Shown here: positions 38,211-46,862 of the stretch, one piece after another | How positions within the stretch are numbered: position 1 is the first letter of the stretch | How the letters are laid out: every line of letters begins with the position of its first letter | DNA from: Salinisphaera orenii subsp. orenii MK-B5 | GTDB taxonomy: Bacteria > Pseudomonadota > Gammaproteobacteria > Nevskiales > Salinisphaeraceae | NCBI RefSeq assembly: GCF_003788635.1 | Contig: NZ_AYKH01000005.1 | Span: 62,001 to 126,000, forward strand | Length of the DNA: 64,000 bases | Direction of reading: 5' to 3' | Translations under genes and position numbers: made by a program | Notes under the pieces: generated by a model | Told to the model about the DNA's origin: nothing | The model's input: only the letters and a program-made list of their open reading frames with translations | Databases searched by the model: none

Positions 38211-39671
38211 TCACTGGGGCGCCCACGGCGAGAGCAGCGCCGTGAACGGCAGGGGATACAGGAACCAGACGATGCAGCCGGCCGCCGTGATCGACAGCGG
38301 GATCACGCAGGCCCAGGGCGCCTCCTGCCAGTTGCGCGGCGTGTCCGGGCGCGGATTGTGGAAGAACGCGCGGGTCGGAATCTCCAGGAGATAGACGATG
38401 TTGAGCAGCGAGCTCAGCGACAGCACCAGAATGATCGCGATGTGGCCCGCGTCCGCGGCGCCCTCCATCAGATACCACTTGCTCCAGATCCCGCCCATCG
38501 GCGGAATGCCGATCAGCGACAGCGAGGCGATGAAGAACGCCGAGAAGGTGATCGGCATCGCATAGCCGAGGCCGTCGAGGTCGCTGACGTTCTTGCGATG
38601 CGTGGCGGTGTAGATGGCGCCGGCACAGAAGAACAGCGTGATCTTGGCGAAGGCGTGCATGGCGATGTGCATGGAGCCGCCGAGAATGCCCAGGCTCGAG
38701 GCCATGGTGGCGCCGAGCACGATGTAGGACAGCTGGCTGACGGTGGAATACGCCAGCCTTGCCTTGAGATTGTCCTTCGTCATCGCGATCAGCGAGGCGC
38801 CCAGTACCGTGATCGTGGCGATCCACATCATCGGCTGCGAGGCGCCGGTCTCGGCGAGGAAGTCGACGCCGAAGACATACACCGTCAGCTTGAGCACGAT
38901 GAACACGCCGGCCTTGACCACGGCCACGGCGTGCAGCAGCGCGGAGACCGGGGTGGGGGCGACCATCGCCGCCGGCAGCCAGCGGTGGAACGGCATCAGC
39001 GCTGCCTTGCCGGTCCCGTACAGGAACAGGGCGTACAGCAGGCCGGCTCCGAGCGCGCCGAGGCCCGAGCCGGCCATCAGCCCGCCGTCGGTGAAGGTGA
39101 TGCTGCCGGTGAGCAGCCACGTGGCCACGATCGCCGGCAGGAAGAAGCCGATCGAGGTCGTGAGCAGGATGCCGAGATACACCCGCCCGCCGTCGCGAGA
39201 CTCGGCGTCGCCGTGGTGGGTGACCAGCGGATAGGTCGACAGCGTGAGCATCTCGTAGAAGATGAACAGCGTCATCAGATTGCCCGCGAAGGCGATGCCG
39301 ATGGCCGCCGAAATCGCCAGCGCGAAGCAGACGAAGAAACGCGTCTGCGCATGTTCGGCGTTGCCGCGCATGTAGCCGGCGGCGTAGACGGTGGTCAGCG
39401 ACCACAGCCCCGAGGCGATCATCGCGAACAGCAGGCCGATCGGCTCCAGCGTGAAGGTCAGGCTGGCGCCGGGCAGGATCTCGAACAGGGTGAAGCTCGG
39501 TCGCCCGCCGGCCGTGACGTCGCCGATGAACCCGGCGATTCCGGCCAGCAGCGCGAGTGCGGTGGCCACGCTCACGCCCTCGCGCAGGTTCGGCCAGCGG
39601 CCGCTGATGGCGACCACGAGACTCATCACGGCCGGCAGCGCGACCAGCAGGGGAAGCCAGAGCGCGTTCAT
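38211..39671 (-). CDS. Mrp/Mnh antiporter, second MnhD/NuoN-type subunit
   Basis: 486-residue polytopic membrane protein of the NuoN/MnhD antiporter family. Conserved Glu in IFYEMLTLSTYPL and Lys in GTGKAALMPFHRWLPAAM are kept, as is a Lys-containing helix NLKARLAYSTVSQLSY. The start MNALWLP overlaps the stop of the preceding subunit (ATGA). A much longer open frame upstream overlaps that gene and is not used. Confidence 0.92.
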   Translation of the reverse strand: MNALWLPLLVALPAVMSLVVAISGRWPNLREGVSVATALALLAGIAGFIGDVTAGGRPSFTLFEILPGASLTFTLEPIGLLFAMIASGLWSLTTVYAAGYMRGNAEHAQTRFFVCFALAISAAIGIAFAGNLMTLFIFYEMLTLSTYPLVTHHGDAESRDGGRVYLGILLTTSIGFFLPAIVATWLLTGSITFTDGGLMAGSGLGALGAGLLYALFLYGTGKAALMPFHRWLPAAMVAPTPVSALLHAVAVVKAGVFIVLKLTVYVFGVDFLAETGASQPMMWIATITVLGASLIAMTKDNLKARLAYSTVSQLSYIVLGATMASSLGILGGSMHIAMHAFAKITLFFCAGAIYTATHRKNVSDLDGLGYAMPITFSAFFIASLSLIGIPPMGGIWSKWYLMEGAADAGHIAIILVLSLSSLLNIVYLLEIPTRAFFHNPRPDTPRNWQEAPWACVIPLSITAAGCIVWFLYPLPFTALLSPWAPQ

Positions 39672-41158
39672 GCCCCGCTCCCGAGCAGCCCGGCTGCGGC
39701 GCGTTCGGCGGTTTCCACCAGTGGTGAGGCGTACAGGCCGAGTGCCACGCTCGCGCCGACCAGCACCCACGTGGCGGCCACCATCGACACCGGCGCTTCG
39801 GCGGTCTTGCCGTCATTATCGGCGGGATCGCGGAAATACAGGGCCTCGACCACGCGCCCGATGTAGATGACCGACAGCAGCGAGCTGACCAGAATGGCCG
39901 CCGCCAGGCCGTAGTGCGCGTCCTCCATGACCGCCTCGAGCAGGAGCCACTTGCTGATGAAGCCGCCGGTGGCGGGCACCCCGATCAGGGCGAGTCCGGC
40001 GACCACGAAGGCCGCCGCGGTCAGGGGCATGCGCCGGCCGAGACCGGCCACGTCGTTGATCGAGATCGCGCGCATGCGCCAGAACAGCGCGCCGGCCGCC
40101 ATGAACAGCGCGCCCTTGATGATGCCGTGATTGACGATGTGGGCGAGTGCGGCGGTCAGGCCGGTGGCGCTGGCCATCGACAGTCCGAGCACGATGTAGC
40201 CCATCTGGGCCACGCTCGACCAGGCCAGTAGCCGCTTGACATCGGTCTGGAAGATCGCCGCCACCGATCCCGAGAGCATCGCCACGACGGCCAGCACCAT
40301 CAGCACCTCGCCGAGCGGCAGCTGACCGAAGGCGTAGGCCGCGCCGAAGACCGTGAACAGGAACCGGATCAGCGCGTAGACCGCGACCTTGGTGGCGGTT
40401 GCGGCGATGAACGCGCTGACCGCCGACGGCGCGTAGGTGTAGGCGTTGGGCAGCCAGATGTGCAGCGGAAACAGAGCGAACTTCAGGCTCAGGCCGATGA
40501 CGATGAACGCCAGGCCCGCCTCGACGGTGCGCGTGTCCGAGACCGCGGGCAGGCGATCGGCGATGTCGGCCATGTTAAGGCTGCCGGTCATCATGTAGAG
40601 GAAACCGATGCCGATCAGCAGGAAGGTGCCGCCGATCGTCCCCATGATCAGATACTGGAACGCCGACAGCAGCGCCCGCCGCTTCGCCCCCATCGCGATC
40701 AGGCTGTACGAGGACAGAGACGAGATCTCGAGAAAGACGAACAGATTGAACGCGTCGCCCGTGATGCTGATGCCGAGCAGCCCGCAAAGACAGAGCAGCA
40801 GCGCGGCATAGAACAGGTAGGCCCGCTCGCGCGGGATCTCGGCGGCGATGCTCGCGCGTGCATAGATCGAGGCGATCGCGGCGATGCCCGTCACCAGCAG
40901 GACGACGAGCATGTTCAGCGCGTCCAGCCGCAGCTCGATGCCGAAGGGCGGCGGCCAGCCGCCCAGGATGTAGCTGATCGGACCGCCGATGCGGACCTGC
41001 ACGAACAGCAGGAAGGCGATCGCGAAGCAGGCCCAGGAGATCAGCGCATAGATGAACCAGGCGGGCGCTGCACGGTGGACGATCACGCACACGGGCGCCG
41101 CCAGCAGCGGCAGCACCACGAGCAGCACCGGCATCTGGGAGAGAAACTGCGTGATCAC
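39668..41158 (-). CDS. mnhD: Mrp/Mnh antiporter subunit D
   Basis: 496-residue NuoN/MnhD-type membrane subunit placed directly after MnhC, the normal MnhD position. Glu in FVFLEISSLSSYSL and Lys in GLSLKFALFPLHIWLP are conserved and essential in studied Mrp systems. The second channel Lys is in DVKRLLAWSSVAQMGY. The GTG start overlaps the mnhC stop by 4 nt (GTGA). Confidence 0.95.
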   Translation of the reverse strand: MITQFLSQMPVLLVVLPLLAAPVCVIVHRAAPAWFIYALISWACFAIAFLLFVQVRIGGPISYILGGWPPPFGIELRLDALNMLVVLLVTGIAAIASIYARASIAAEIPRERAYLFYAALLLCLCGLLGISITGDAFNLFVFLEISSLSSYSLIAMGAKRRALLSAFQYLIMGTIGGTFLLIGIGFLYMMTGSLNMADIADRLPAVSDTRTVEAGLAFIVIGLSLKFALFPLHIWLPNAYTYAPSAVSAFIAATATKVAVYALIRFLFTVFGAAYAFGQLPLGEVLMVLAVVAMLSGSVAAIFQTDVKRLLAWSSVAQMGYIVLGLSMASATGLTAALAHIVNHGIIKGALFMAAGALFWRMRAISINDVAGLGRRMPLTAAAFVVAGLALIGVPATGGFISKWLLLEAVMEDAHYGLAAAILVSSLLSVIYIGRVVEALYFRDPADNDGKTAEAPVSMVAATWVLVGASVALGLYASPLVETAERAAAGLLGSGA

Positions 41159-41673
41159 GTGCGCTCGTCCCCGTGGCCGTCGTCCGCGCGTTCGCCGCCG
41201 GCCCGGTGGCCGTCATCGGCATCGTCGCGGGCGCCGGCTTGCTGTCGTGCCTCGGCCGACCGCTGCCGGGCGCGCTCGGTCGCCGCCTCGCTGTCCTGGG
41301 TTTCGAAATCCGCGGCCAGAACGTCGTCCTCCTCGATCGAGCCGTAGGCCTCGTGGATGCGCACCACCAGCGCCAGGCCGAGGGCCATGGTCGCCACCCC
41401 GACCACGATGGCGGTGAGGATCAGCACGTGCGGCAGGGGATGGGCGTAGACGGCATCGTCGCCTTCGGTGAGGATCGGCGCCGTCGATCCCGCGATCTTG
41501 CCCATGCTGATGTAGAAGATGAACACCGAGGTCTGGAACAGGTTCAGGCCGATCAGCTTCTTCACCAGGTTGTCGTGCGAGATGACGATGTAGAAGCCGA
41601 TCATCATCAGCACGATGACGATCCAGTAGTTGAACAGGCCGAAGAACGCGTCGGCGATCGTGGCCAGGCTCAT
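41155..41673 (-). CDS. mnhC: Mrp/Mnh antiporter subunit C
   Basis: NuoK-like subunit of 172 residues. Three hydrophobic helices occupy about 12-110 with KKLIGLNLFQTSVFIFYI and HVLILTAIVVGVATMALGLA, the MnhC/NuoK landmarks. A highly charged tail from about 120 (rich in Glu, Asp, Arg, Gln) is longer than usual. Start and stop overlap both neighbours by 4 nt, indicating tight translational coupling. Confidence 0.94.
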   Translation of the reverse strand: MSLATIADAFFGLFNYWIVIVLMMIGFYIVISHDNLVKKLIGLNLFQTSVFIFYISMGKIAGSTAPILTEGDDAVYAHPLPHVLILTAIVVGVATMALGLALVVRIHEAYGSIEEDDVLAADFETQDSEAATERARQRSAEARQQAGARDDADDGHRAGGERADDGHGDERT

Positions 41674-42101
41674 GACTGCTCCCGCCGCCGGCCGCGGCCG
41701 GCAAAGACGTAGAAGACGCTGGTGATCACCGAACTTACGGTCAGACCGACGCCGAACTCGACCAGCAACAGGCCGTAGTGCTGACCGTGAACGGCGTCGT
41801 GGGCGAGATAGTCGTAGTCGAGGAAATTGCCGCCGCTAAGCATGGCGTAGACGCCGGTGCCCGCGTACAGCAGCACGCCCAGGGCGCCGATCACGCGCAG
41901 CACGCCCGGCGGCACCGCCCGGCGGGCCTCGGCCAGGCCGAAGATCAGGGCGTAGAGAATGATCGCCGCCGCGAATATCACGCCGGCCTGGAAGCCGCCG
42001 CCGGGGCTGTAGTCGCCGTGGAACTGCACGTAGAGCGCGAAGATGAGAATCGGCGCGATGAGCAGCTTCACCACGACGCGCAGGACGGTGTGCTCGCGCA
42101 T
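41670..42101 (-). CDS. mnhB: Mrp/Mnh antiporter subunit B
   Basis: 143-residue membrane protein with the MnhB motif YVQFHGDYSPGGGFQAGVIFAAAIIL and four predicted helices; LLVEFGVGLTVSSVI is the conserved last helix. The ATG at 42101 overlaps the preceding stop by one base (TGATG). The long open frame running upstream is an overlap shadow. Confidence 0.94.
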   Translation of the reverse strand: MREHTVLRVVVKLLIAPILIFALYVQFHGDYSPGGGFQAGVIFAAAIILYALIFGLAEARRAVPPGVLRVIGALGVLLYAGTGVYAMLSGGNFLDYDYLAHDAVHGQHYGLLLVEFGVGLTVSSVITSVFYVFAGRGRRREQS

Positions 42102-42664
42102 CAGGGCTCCTTGTCGTCGTCGTGGCGGCCGCGGCGGCTCACGCCCAGCAGCATGAGCACGCCCACCCCGGCGGTGAGCACCACGGTCACCTCGCCGAGG
42201 GTGTCGTAGCCGCGATAGCTGGCCAGCACGGCGGTGACGGCGTTGGGCACGTCGATCTCCTCGCGCACCGTCTCCAGATAGCGCTCGCGCAGCGGATGCT
42301 CCTGAACGGGGGTGTCCGCGGCGCCGAAGTGGGGCATGTCGAGGCTGGCGTAGAACAGCGCTGCGCCCGTCAGCCCGGTCACCACCAGGCCGATGGCCGT
42401 GCGTGACCGCGGCACCGACTTCTCCCGCGCCCGGGTCAGGCCGAAGGTCGCCAGGAACAGGACCGTCATCACGCCGGCGCCCACGGCGGCTTCCGTGAGG
42501 GCCACGTCGACGGCGTCGAGCAGCTGGAACAGGCTGGCGGAAAGCAGACTGTACAGGCCGGTCAGCATCGCCACCGGAAACAGATTGCGCACACGGGCGA
42601 TCGCCAGGCCGGTGATCGCAAGAAAACTCAGCAGCAGGACGTTGAGCGCGATATCCACGGTCAC
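42101..42664 (-). CDS. Stand-alone DUF4040/MbhD-MbhE-type subunit of the Mrp complex
   Basis: 187 residues. Helices in the first 85 residues with TGLYSLLSASLFQLLDAVDVALTEAAVGAG match the DUF4040 (MbhD) domain. The later part, with LASYRGYDTLGEVTVVLTAGVGVLMLLG, matches the MbhE-type segment. In classical Mrp systems these domains are the C-terminal part of MnhA; here they form a separate protein. The GTG start overlaps the mnhG stop (GTGA). Confidence 0.88.
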   Translation of the reverse strand: MTVDIALNVLLLSFLAITGLAIARVRNLFPVAMLTGLYSLLSASLFQLLDAVDVALTEAAVGAGVMTVLFLATFGLTRAREKSVPRSRTAIGLVVTGLTGAALFYASLDMPHFGAADTPVQEHPLRERYLETVREEIDVPNAVTAVLASYRGYDTLGEVTVVLTAGVGVLMLLGVSRRGRHDDDKEP

Positions 42665-42996
42665 GGCTCGATCTCCGTGTGTCGACGACGATCGTGGTCG
42701 AGCTGGGGGCGCACTCCGTCATGCAGCGCCGCCCGCGCCAGCGCATGGGTGGCGGTCGGGCTGGTGATGATCAGAAAGACCATGATGAACACCAGCTTCG
42801 CGGTGACCAGCGTGAGGCCGGCCTGGAGCATCAGGCCGGCGAGCATGAGCGCCATGCCGGCCGTGTCGGTGATCGAGGCCGCGTGCATGCGGGTGTAGAA
42901 ATCGGGCATGCGGAGGATGCCGATGCCGCCGATGACGCTGAACACGGCGCCGCCCGCCAGCAGCACCCAGCTCGCCATGTCGATGAGGGCCGTCAT
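42661..42996 (-). CDS. mnhG: Mrp/Mnh antiporter subunit G
   Basis: 111-residue protein with three hydrophobic helices and the MnhG pattern GGIGILRMPDFYTRMHAAS followed by TDTAGMALMLAGL. The charged His/Arg tail is short. It lies 33 nt after mnhF and overlaps the next start by 4 nt. MnhG is required for Mrp activity in studied systems. Confidence 0.95.
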   Translation of the reverse strand: MTALIDMASWVLLAGGAVFSVIGGIGILRMPDFYTRMHAASITDTAGMALMLAGLMLQAGLTLVTAKLVFIMVFLIITSPTATHALARAALHDGVRPQLDHDRRRHTEIEP

Positions 42997-43029
42997 GCGT
43001 TCTCCGTCGCCGCGCGTGCTCGCCGGGGG

Positions 43030-43317
43030 CTATACATCGGGCTTGTCCTTGCTGGCTTCGTCCCAGCCGAGGTCGCCGTACTGCATGAACTTAAGCACCG
43101 CGATGGTCCCGGTGAAGTTGATCAGGGCGTAGACGAGCCCGAGGTCGAGAAATTCCGGCCGGCCGTTGAGAAAGCCGAGCACGGACACGAACAGCACGGT
43201 TTTCGTGCCGAACAGATTCAGCGCCAGGATGCGGTCGTAGGCTGACGGCCCGAGCAGCGCCCGGATGAGGATGAGCAGCATGGTCACGGCCACGCCGATG
43301 ATCGCGGCAAGAAACAC
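43030..43317 (-). CDS. mnhF: Mrp/Mnh antiporter subunit F
   Basis: 95 residues with three helices and the MnhF motif RALLGPSAYDRILALNLFGTK. The frame is open further upstream, but that part overlaps mnhE. The GTG at 43317, 4 nt after the mnhE stop and with a G-rich SD, gives the family length. Confidence 0.93.
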   Translation of the reverse strand: MFLAAIIGVAVTMLLILIRALLGPSAYDRILALNLFGTKTVLFVSVLGFLNGRPEFLDLGLVYALINFTGTIAVLKFMQYGDLGWDEASKDKPDV

Positions 43318-43321
43318 GGGT

Positions 43322-43831
43322 TCAACCCCCGTCGTGGCTGTGGTCGTCGCGCACGCCGCCGCGCCGCTCGAATGCCTGTACCCGTCGATCCATATCACCT
43401 TCCTCGATGTCCCGGGCGTTGGCGTCGGTCAGGGCGTGCACCTCGGCGAGGCCGTCACGCAGCCCCACGGTCACCGTGCCGGGCGTGAGCGTGACCGAAT
43501 TGGCGTAGATCGTGCGGCCCAGATCGGTGGCCGGGCCGACGCGGCGCGTGGTCATGGTCGGCGATATCGAACGGCCCGGCGACAGGATGCGGCGCGCCAC
43601 GTCCCCGTTGGATTTGGCGATCTCCCAGCCCAGCCAGGCGATATACACCGGCGCGTGCGCCAGCAGATGAAGCGGCACGGTTTCGTTGTCCACGATCCGC
43701 ATCCGCCAGCAGATCCAGGCCGTCAGCAGGCAGGATCCGGTGCCGAAGGCGTAGAACAGCGGCGAGTAGTGGCCCGACAGAAGCAGCCAGAGGGCTGCTA
43801 GGCCCACGATCAACCCGAGCAGGTAGCGCAC
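43322..43831 (-). CDS. mnhE: Mrp/Mnh antiporter subunit E
   Basis: 169 residues; first gene of the antiporter operon, starting with GTG. Two N-terminal hydrophobic helices, then the MnhE core with VYIAWLGWEIAKSN and ANSVTLTPGTVTVGL, the family signature. A His/Asp-rich tail closes the protein. Order on the transcript is E-F-G-DUF4040-B-C-D-D2-small-D3. The complex exchanges Na+ (and sometimes K+) for protons across the inner membrane. Confidence 0.95.
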   Translation of the reverse strand: MRYLLGLIVGLAALWLLLSGHYSPLFYAFGTGSCLLTAWICWRMRIVDNETVPLHLLAHAPVYIAWLGWEIAKSNGDVARRILSPGRSISPTMTTRRVGPATDLGRTIYANSVTLTPGTVTVGLRDGLAEVHALTDANARDIEEGDMDRRVQAFERRGGVRDDHSHDGG

Positions 43832-43884
43832 GTCGCCCCCGGAAGCAGTGCCAACCGAGAGGCTACAAAGCGGGGTTCACCCCG

Positions 43885-44613
43885 TCAATCCGAGCGTTCG
43901 CCGGCGCGGGCGGCCAGGCGCTTGCGCCGGCGATGTGCGAGCCAGGCGATGATGGCGCTGGCCACGAGCAGACCGGCCGATATGAGCAGCTGCCGCGAGT
44001 CGATGAGCTGCTCCGGCGAGAACGACTGCTGCGCCAGCAGCTCCGGCAGATTGACCGTCGCCCCGAAGCTCACGAAGGTGATCATCGGCGGCAGCATGCC
44101 GACGATGCTGGCCAGGGCGTAGGGCAGCCAGGGGACCCGAAGCAGGCCGCAGGCGTAGTTCACCAGATCGAAGGGCAGAAACGAGGCGCGCAGCACGACC
44201 GTGGTCGGAAACGCCTGCTCGACCAGCAGTCGGCGGAAGGCGGCGATGCGCGGATTGCGGGCCTCGCGCATGTCGCCTTCGCGCCGGAAGAAGCGGGCCA
44301 GGGCATAGGCGATGTTGGCCGACAGGTTCTCGCCGATCAGGGCGTAGACCAGGCCCGGCAGGAAACCGAACAGACTGCCGGCCGCGATGGTCAGCCACAT
44401 GGCCGGGAAAAAGGTGAACGAGCGCAGGCTGTAGATGATGATGTAGATGATCGGGGCGATCGGGTTGTCGACCACATAGTCGTAGACCAGGCCCGTGATC
44501 TCGCGTATCGACAGCCCTTGGGCGTAAATCCAGCCGGCGGCCGCCGCGAGTGCCAGCCCCCAGATCAGCCCGGCGACGATGCGGACGTTGCGGCCCCGCG
44601 TCTCGGCATTCAT
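43885..44613 (-). CDS. TVP38/TMEM64 (DedA-like) membrane protein
   Basis: 242-residue integral membrane protein of the TVP38/TMEM64 (SNARE-associated, VTT) family, related to DedA and possible lipid scramblases. Landmarks are FFPAMWLTIAAGSLFGFLPGLVYALIGENLSANIAY and RASFLPFDLVNYACGLLRVPWLPYALAS. The ATG at 44613 overlaps the stop of the upstream ArsR-methyltransferase gene by 4 nt, so the two are translationally coupled. Function in bacteria is not fixed. Confidence 0.9.
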   Translation of the reverse strand: MNAETRGRNVRIVAGLIWGLALAAAAGWIYAQGLSIREITGLVYDYVVDNPIAPIIYIIIYSLRSFTFFPAMWLTIAAGSLFGFLPGLVYALIGENLSANIAYALARFFRREGDMREARNPRIAAFRRLLVEQAFPTTVVLRASFLPFDLVNYACGLLRVPWLPYALASIVGMLPPMITFVSFGATVNLPELLAQQSFSPEQLIDSRQLLISAGLLVASAIIAWLAHRRRKRLAARAGERSD

Positions 44614-45542
44614 GGCTTGCACGCGCTGGCGGTGATCAGGCGGAAATACGGCGGGTGCGGCTCACGAGCGCGCTCGGCGCAATCGGTCACCGAAAGCTCC
44701 GATTCGCGCAGCCAGGCCGCGATCTGCTCGACCTCGAAGCCGAGGTTGACGTGATCGTAGGCGGCGACGGTCGCTTCGTGGTCGTGCCGGGCGATGGTCG
44801 CCACGATCAGACGGCCGCCGGAACGCAGCACCCGCGCGCTCTCGGCCAGCACCGCCTCCGGTGTCCGCGTGTAGCTCAGCGCGTGCAGCACGAACACCTG
44901 ATCGAAGGCGTTGGACTCGAAGGGCAGACCATGCATGTCACCGTTCTTGTAGAAGATGTTGTCCTGACTGCTCAGACGGCTGCGCGCCGCTTCGAGCACC
45001 CGTGTGCTGATGTCCAGGCAGGTCACGCTGTGCGCGCGCCGGCACAGCAGCTCGGCGAGCACGCCGTCGCCGGAGGCCACATCCAGCACGTCGCCGAGGT
45101 CCAGCAGTTCGATGAGCGAACGGCTCATGGCCTCCCACGTGCGTCCGGGGGAATACTGGCGCTCCATGCGTCCGGCCACCGACTCCGCCCAGCCCCCGCG
45201 CGTGCTGCGCCGGCGCACGATCTCCGCGGCCCGCTCGCGGTCGCGGTGGACGCGGGTATCGTCGAGCTGGTCGATCAGCGCGCCCCACAGCGGCTGGATG
45301 TCGCGCTGCCAGCGGGCGGTGTCCACGGCGTAGTAGTTGGCGTTGCCCGCGGCGCGGTCCTGTACCAGGCCGGCCTCGCGCAGACGCCCGAGGTGGCTGG
45401 ATACGCGGCTCTGGATGAGCCCGGTGACGGCCGTCAGCTCCGCGACCGTCAGGGGTTCGTCGATCAACAGCAGGAGCAGCCGCAGCCGGGTGGGTTCGGC
45501 GAGCAGTCGCAGTATCTGGGTGCTGGCGGCGAGGTCGAGCAT
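44610..45542 (-). CDS. ArsR-family HTH regulator fused to a SAM-dependent methyltransferase
   Basis: 310 residues in two domains. Residues about 1-85 are an ArsR winged helix (EPTRLRLLLLLIDEPLTVAELTAVTGLIQSRVSSHLGRLREAGLV) without an obvious metal-binding Cys pair. The rest is a class I methyltransferase with motif I VLDVASGDGVLAELL and post-motif FESNAFDQVFVLHAL. Such fusions are common in proteobacteria, and related ArsR proteins (SahR) control methionine/SAH genes, but no methionine gene is adjacent here. The ATG at 45542 begins MLDLAASTQIL. Confidence 0.9.
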   Translation of the reverse strand: MLDLAASTQILRLLAEPTRLRLLLLLIDEPLTVAELTAVTGLIQSRVSSHLGRLREAGLVQDRAAGNANYYAVDTARWQRDIQPLWGALIDQLDDTRVHRDRERAAEIVRRRSTRGGWAESVAGRMERQYSPGRTWEAMSRSLIELLDLGDVLDVASGDGVLAELLCRRAHSVTCLDISTRVLEAARSRLSSQDNIFYKNGDMHGLPFESNAFDQVFVLHALSYTRTPEAVLAESARVLRSGGRLIVATIARHDHEATVAAYDHVNLGFEVEQIAAWLRESELSVTDCAERAREPHPPYFRLITASACKP

Positions 45543-45598
45543 GCAGGTTCGAAACGAGAAACCGACGCGCCGGCCCTCGGACCCGCGCTGCACCAACG

Positions 45599-45624
45599 AA
45601 AAAGCCGCCCGTTCCCGAGCGGCT
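45599..45624 (-). terminator. Terminator of the phasin gene (minus strand)
   Basis: On the minus strand AGCCGCTC (45624-45617) pairs with GGGCGGCT (45610-45603) with one T-G pair and a 6-nt loop, then TTTTT. It lies 19 nt past the phasin stop. Confidence 0.85.
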
Positions 45625-45643
45625 GGGGCACAGGATAGCCTAT

Positions 45644-46708
45644 TCAGCTATCCGAGTCGCTGCCGGTCTTGTCCGATCCGTGCGCGGACGAGGTTTTCGA
45701 CGCCCCCGAGCCCCCGCGCTTGCCGGCGCTCGAGCCGCCGGCCGTGCCGCTGCCCGAAGAGGACGCCTTGCGCCCCGATTGGCCGGTCGAACTGCCCGAC
45801 CCGGATTTCTTCGTGCCCGACGTCTTCTTGGCGCCTCCGCTGCTGGCAGAGGCCGCGCGATTGGTCGTCGACTTCGTCGTGCTGCCGGACTTGCCTGTCG
45901 TGCTTGACTTGGCGGTCGAACGGCCGTTCGTCGACGATTTCTTCGAGCTGCTCGCTCGTTTCGTCCGGGTAGAGCTCTTGGACTTGGCCGTACTGGCGGT
46001 CTTGCCACCGCCCGTCCCGCCGCCGCTCTTTCCGGCCGACTTCGAGCCGCTCGCCTTCGACTGTTTCGACGTGCGCTCCGAACTGCGGGTCGAGCTGCTG
46101 CGGCGTTTGGCGGTCGTGGAGGTCGACGACGCCGAGCGTGGTGAGGCCGCCTCGGCCTTGCGGGCGGTGGTGTCGGCCGCGGCCGCAACCGTGTCGGCCG
46201 TTTCCGCGACGGCATCCTTGGCCCGGTCGCGTGCCTCGCGTGTGGCCGCCCGGGTCTCGGCTTCGACGTCCCCGGCCCGGCGCTCGGCCTCGTCGCGGGC
46301 CTTGCCGGCCGCGGTGCGCGCCGCGGCCTCGGCCCTTTCGCCCGCATCCGTCATCGCGGCCTCGCTGCCGTCCAGGTTCTGCCGGATCTCGACGCTGATC
46401 TGGCGCCGTGTCTGATCGAGGATCGTCAGGCTCTCGCGGGCGTTGTCGAGGATGCGGTCGACCGTCTGCTGCAGCAGTTCGAGCTGGCTGGCCGCGAGAT
46501 CCCGCGGCGAGCCGCCCCGGCGCAGCTGCTTGAGATTCTCGAGCGCTTCTTCATAGTGCGTTCGTATGGCCGCGAGTTCGTGCTCGGCGAGCTGTTCGAT
46601 GCCGTCGTACACCGCACGGTTGGCGGACGCGAAGGCGCCGGTGTAATTGCGGCGGAGCTTGTCGATGTCCTTGCGGATCCGGGTGATGCGATTGTCCGAT
46701 TTCGTCAT
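45644..46708 (-). CDS. Phasin-family protein with long Ser/Lys/Thr/Gly-rich tail
   Basis: 354 residues. The first 115 or so form the helical phasin domain; RRGGSPRDLAASQLELLQQ and the following VDRILDNARESL are typical of proteins that coat polyhydroxyalkanoate granules. A helical Ala/Glu/Arg segment follows to about 185. The remaining half is low-complexity SSK/TSK/GKS repeats with strong positive charge, reminiscent of the histone-H1-like tail of Pseudomonas PhaF, which links granules to DNA. No pha genes are in the window. It is divergent from fadB across a 241-nt interval. Confidence 0.85.
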   Translation of the reverse strand: MTKSDNRITRIRKDIDKLRRNYTGAFASANRAVYDGIEQLAEHELAAIRTHYEEALENLKQLRRGGSPRDLAASQLELLQQTVDRILDNARESLTILDQTRRQISVEIRQNLDGSEAAMTDAGERAEAAARTAAGKARDEAERRAGDVEAETRAATREARDRAKDAVAETADTVAAAADTTARKAEAASPRSASSTSTTAKRRSSSTRSSERTSKQSKASGSKSAGKSGGGTGGGKTASTAKSKSSTRTKRASSSKKSSTNGRSTAKSSTTGKSGSTTKSTTNRAASASSGGAKKTSGTKKSGSGSSTGQSGRKASSSGSGTAGGSSAGKRGGSGASKTSSAHGSDKTGSDSDS

Positions 46709-46862
46709 GGGATTCACGCGGTGCGGAAACAGTGGGGTTAGAAAACCATGCACGCCGAGGGCTGTCAAAACACGGTGTGCGTGAAAACGGTCTTCGCGCG
46801 CTGCGCTGCATCATTTTCGCCGAGCGCCCGCGCCGCGGGCCTTTGCCGCGTTGTCCGGGCCT

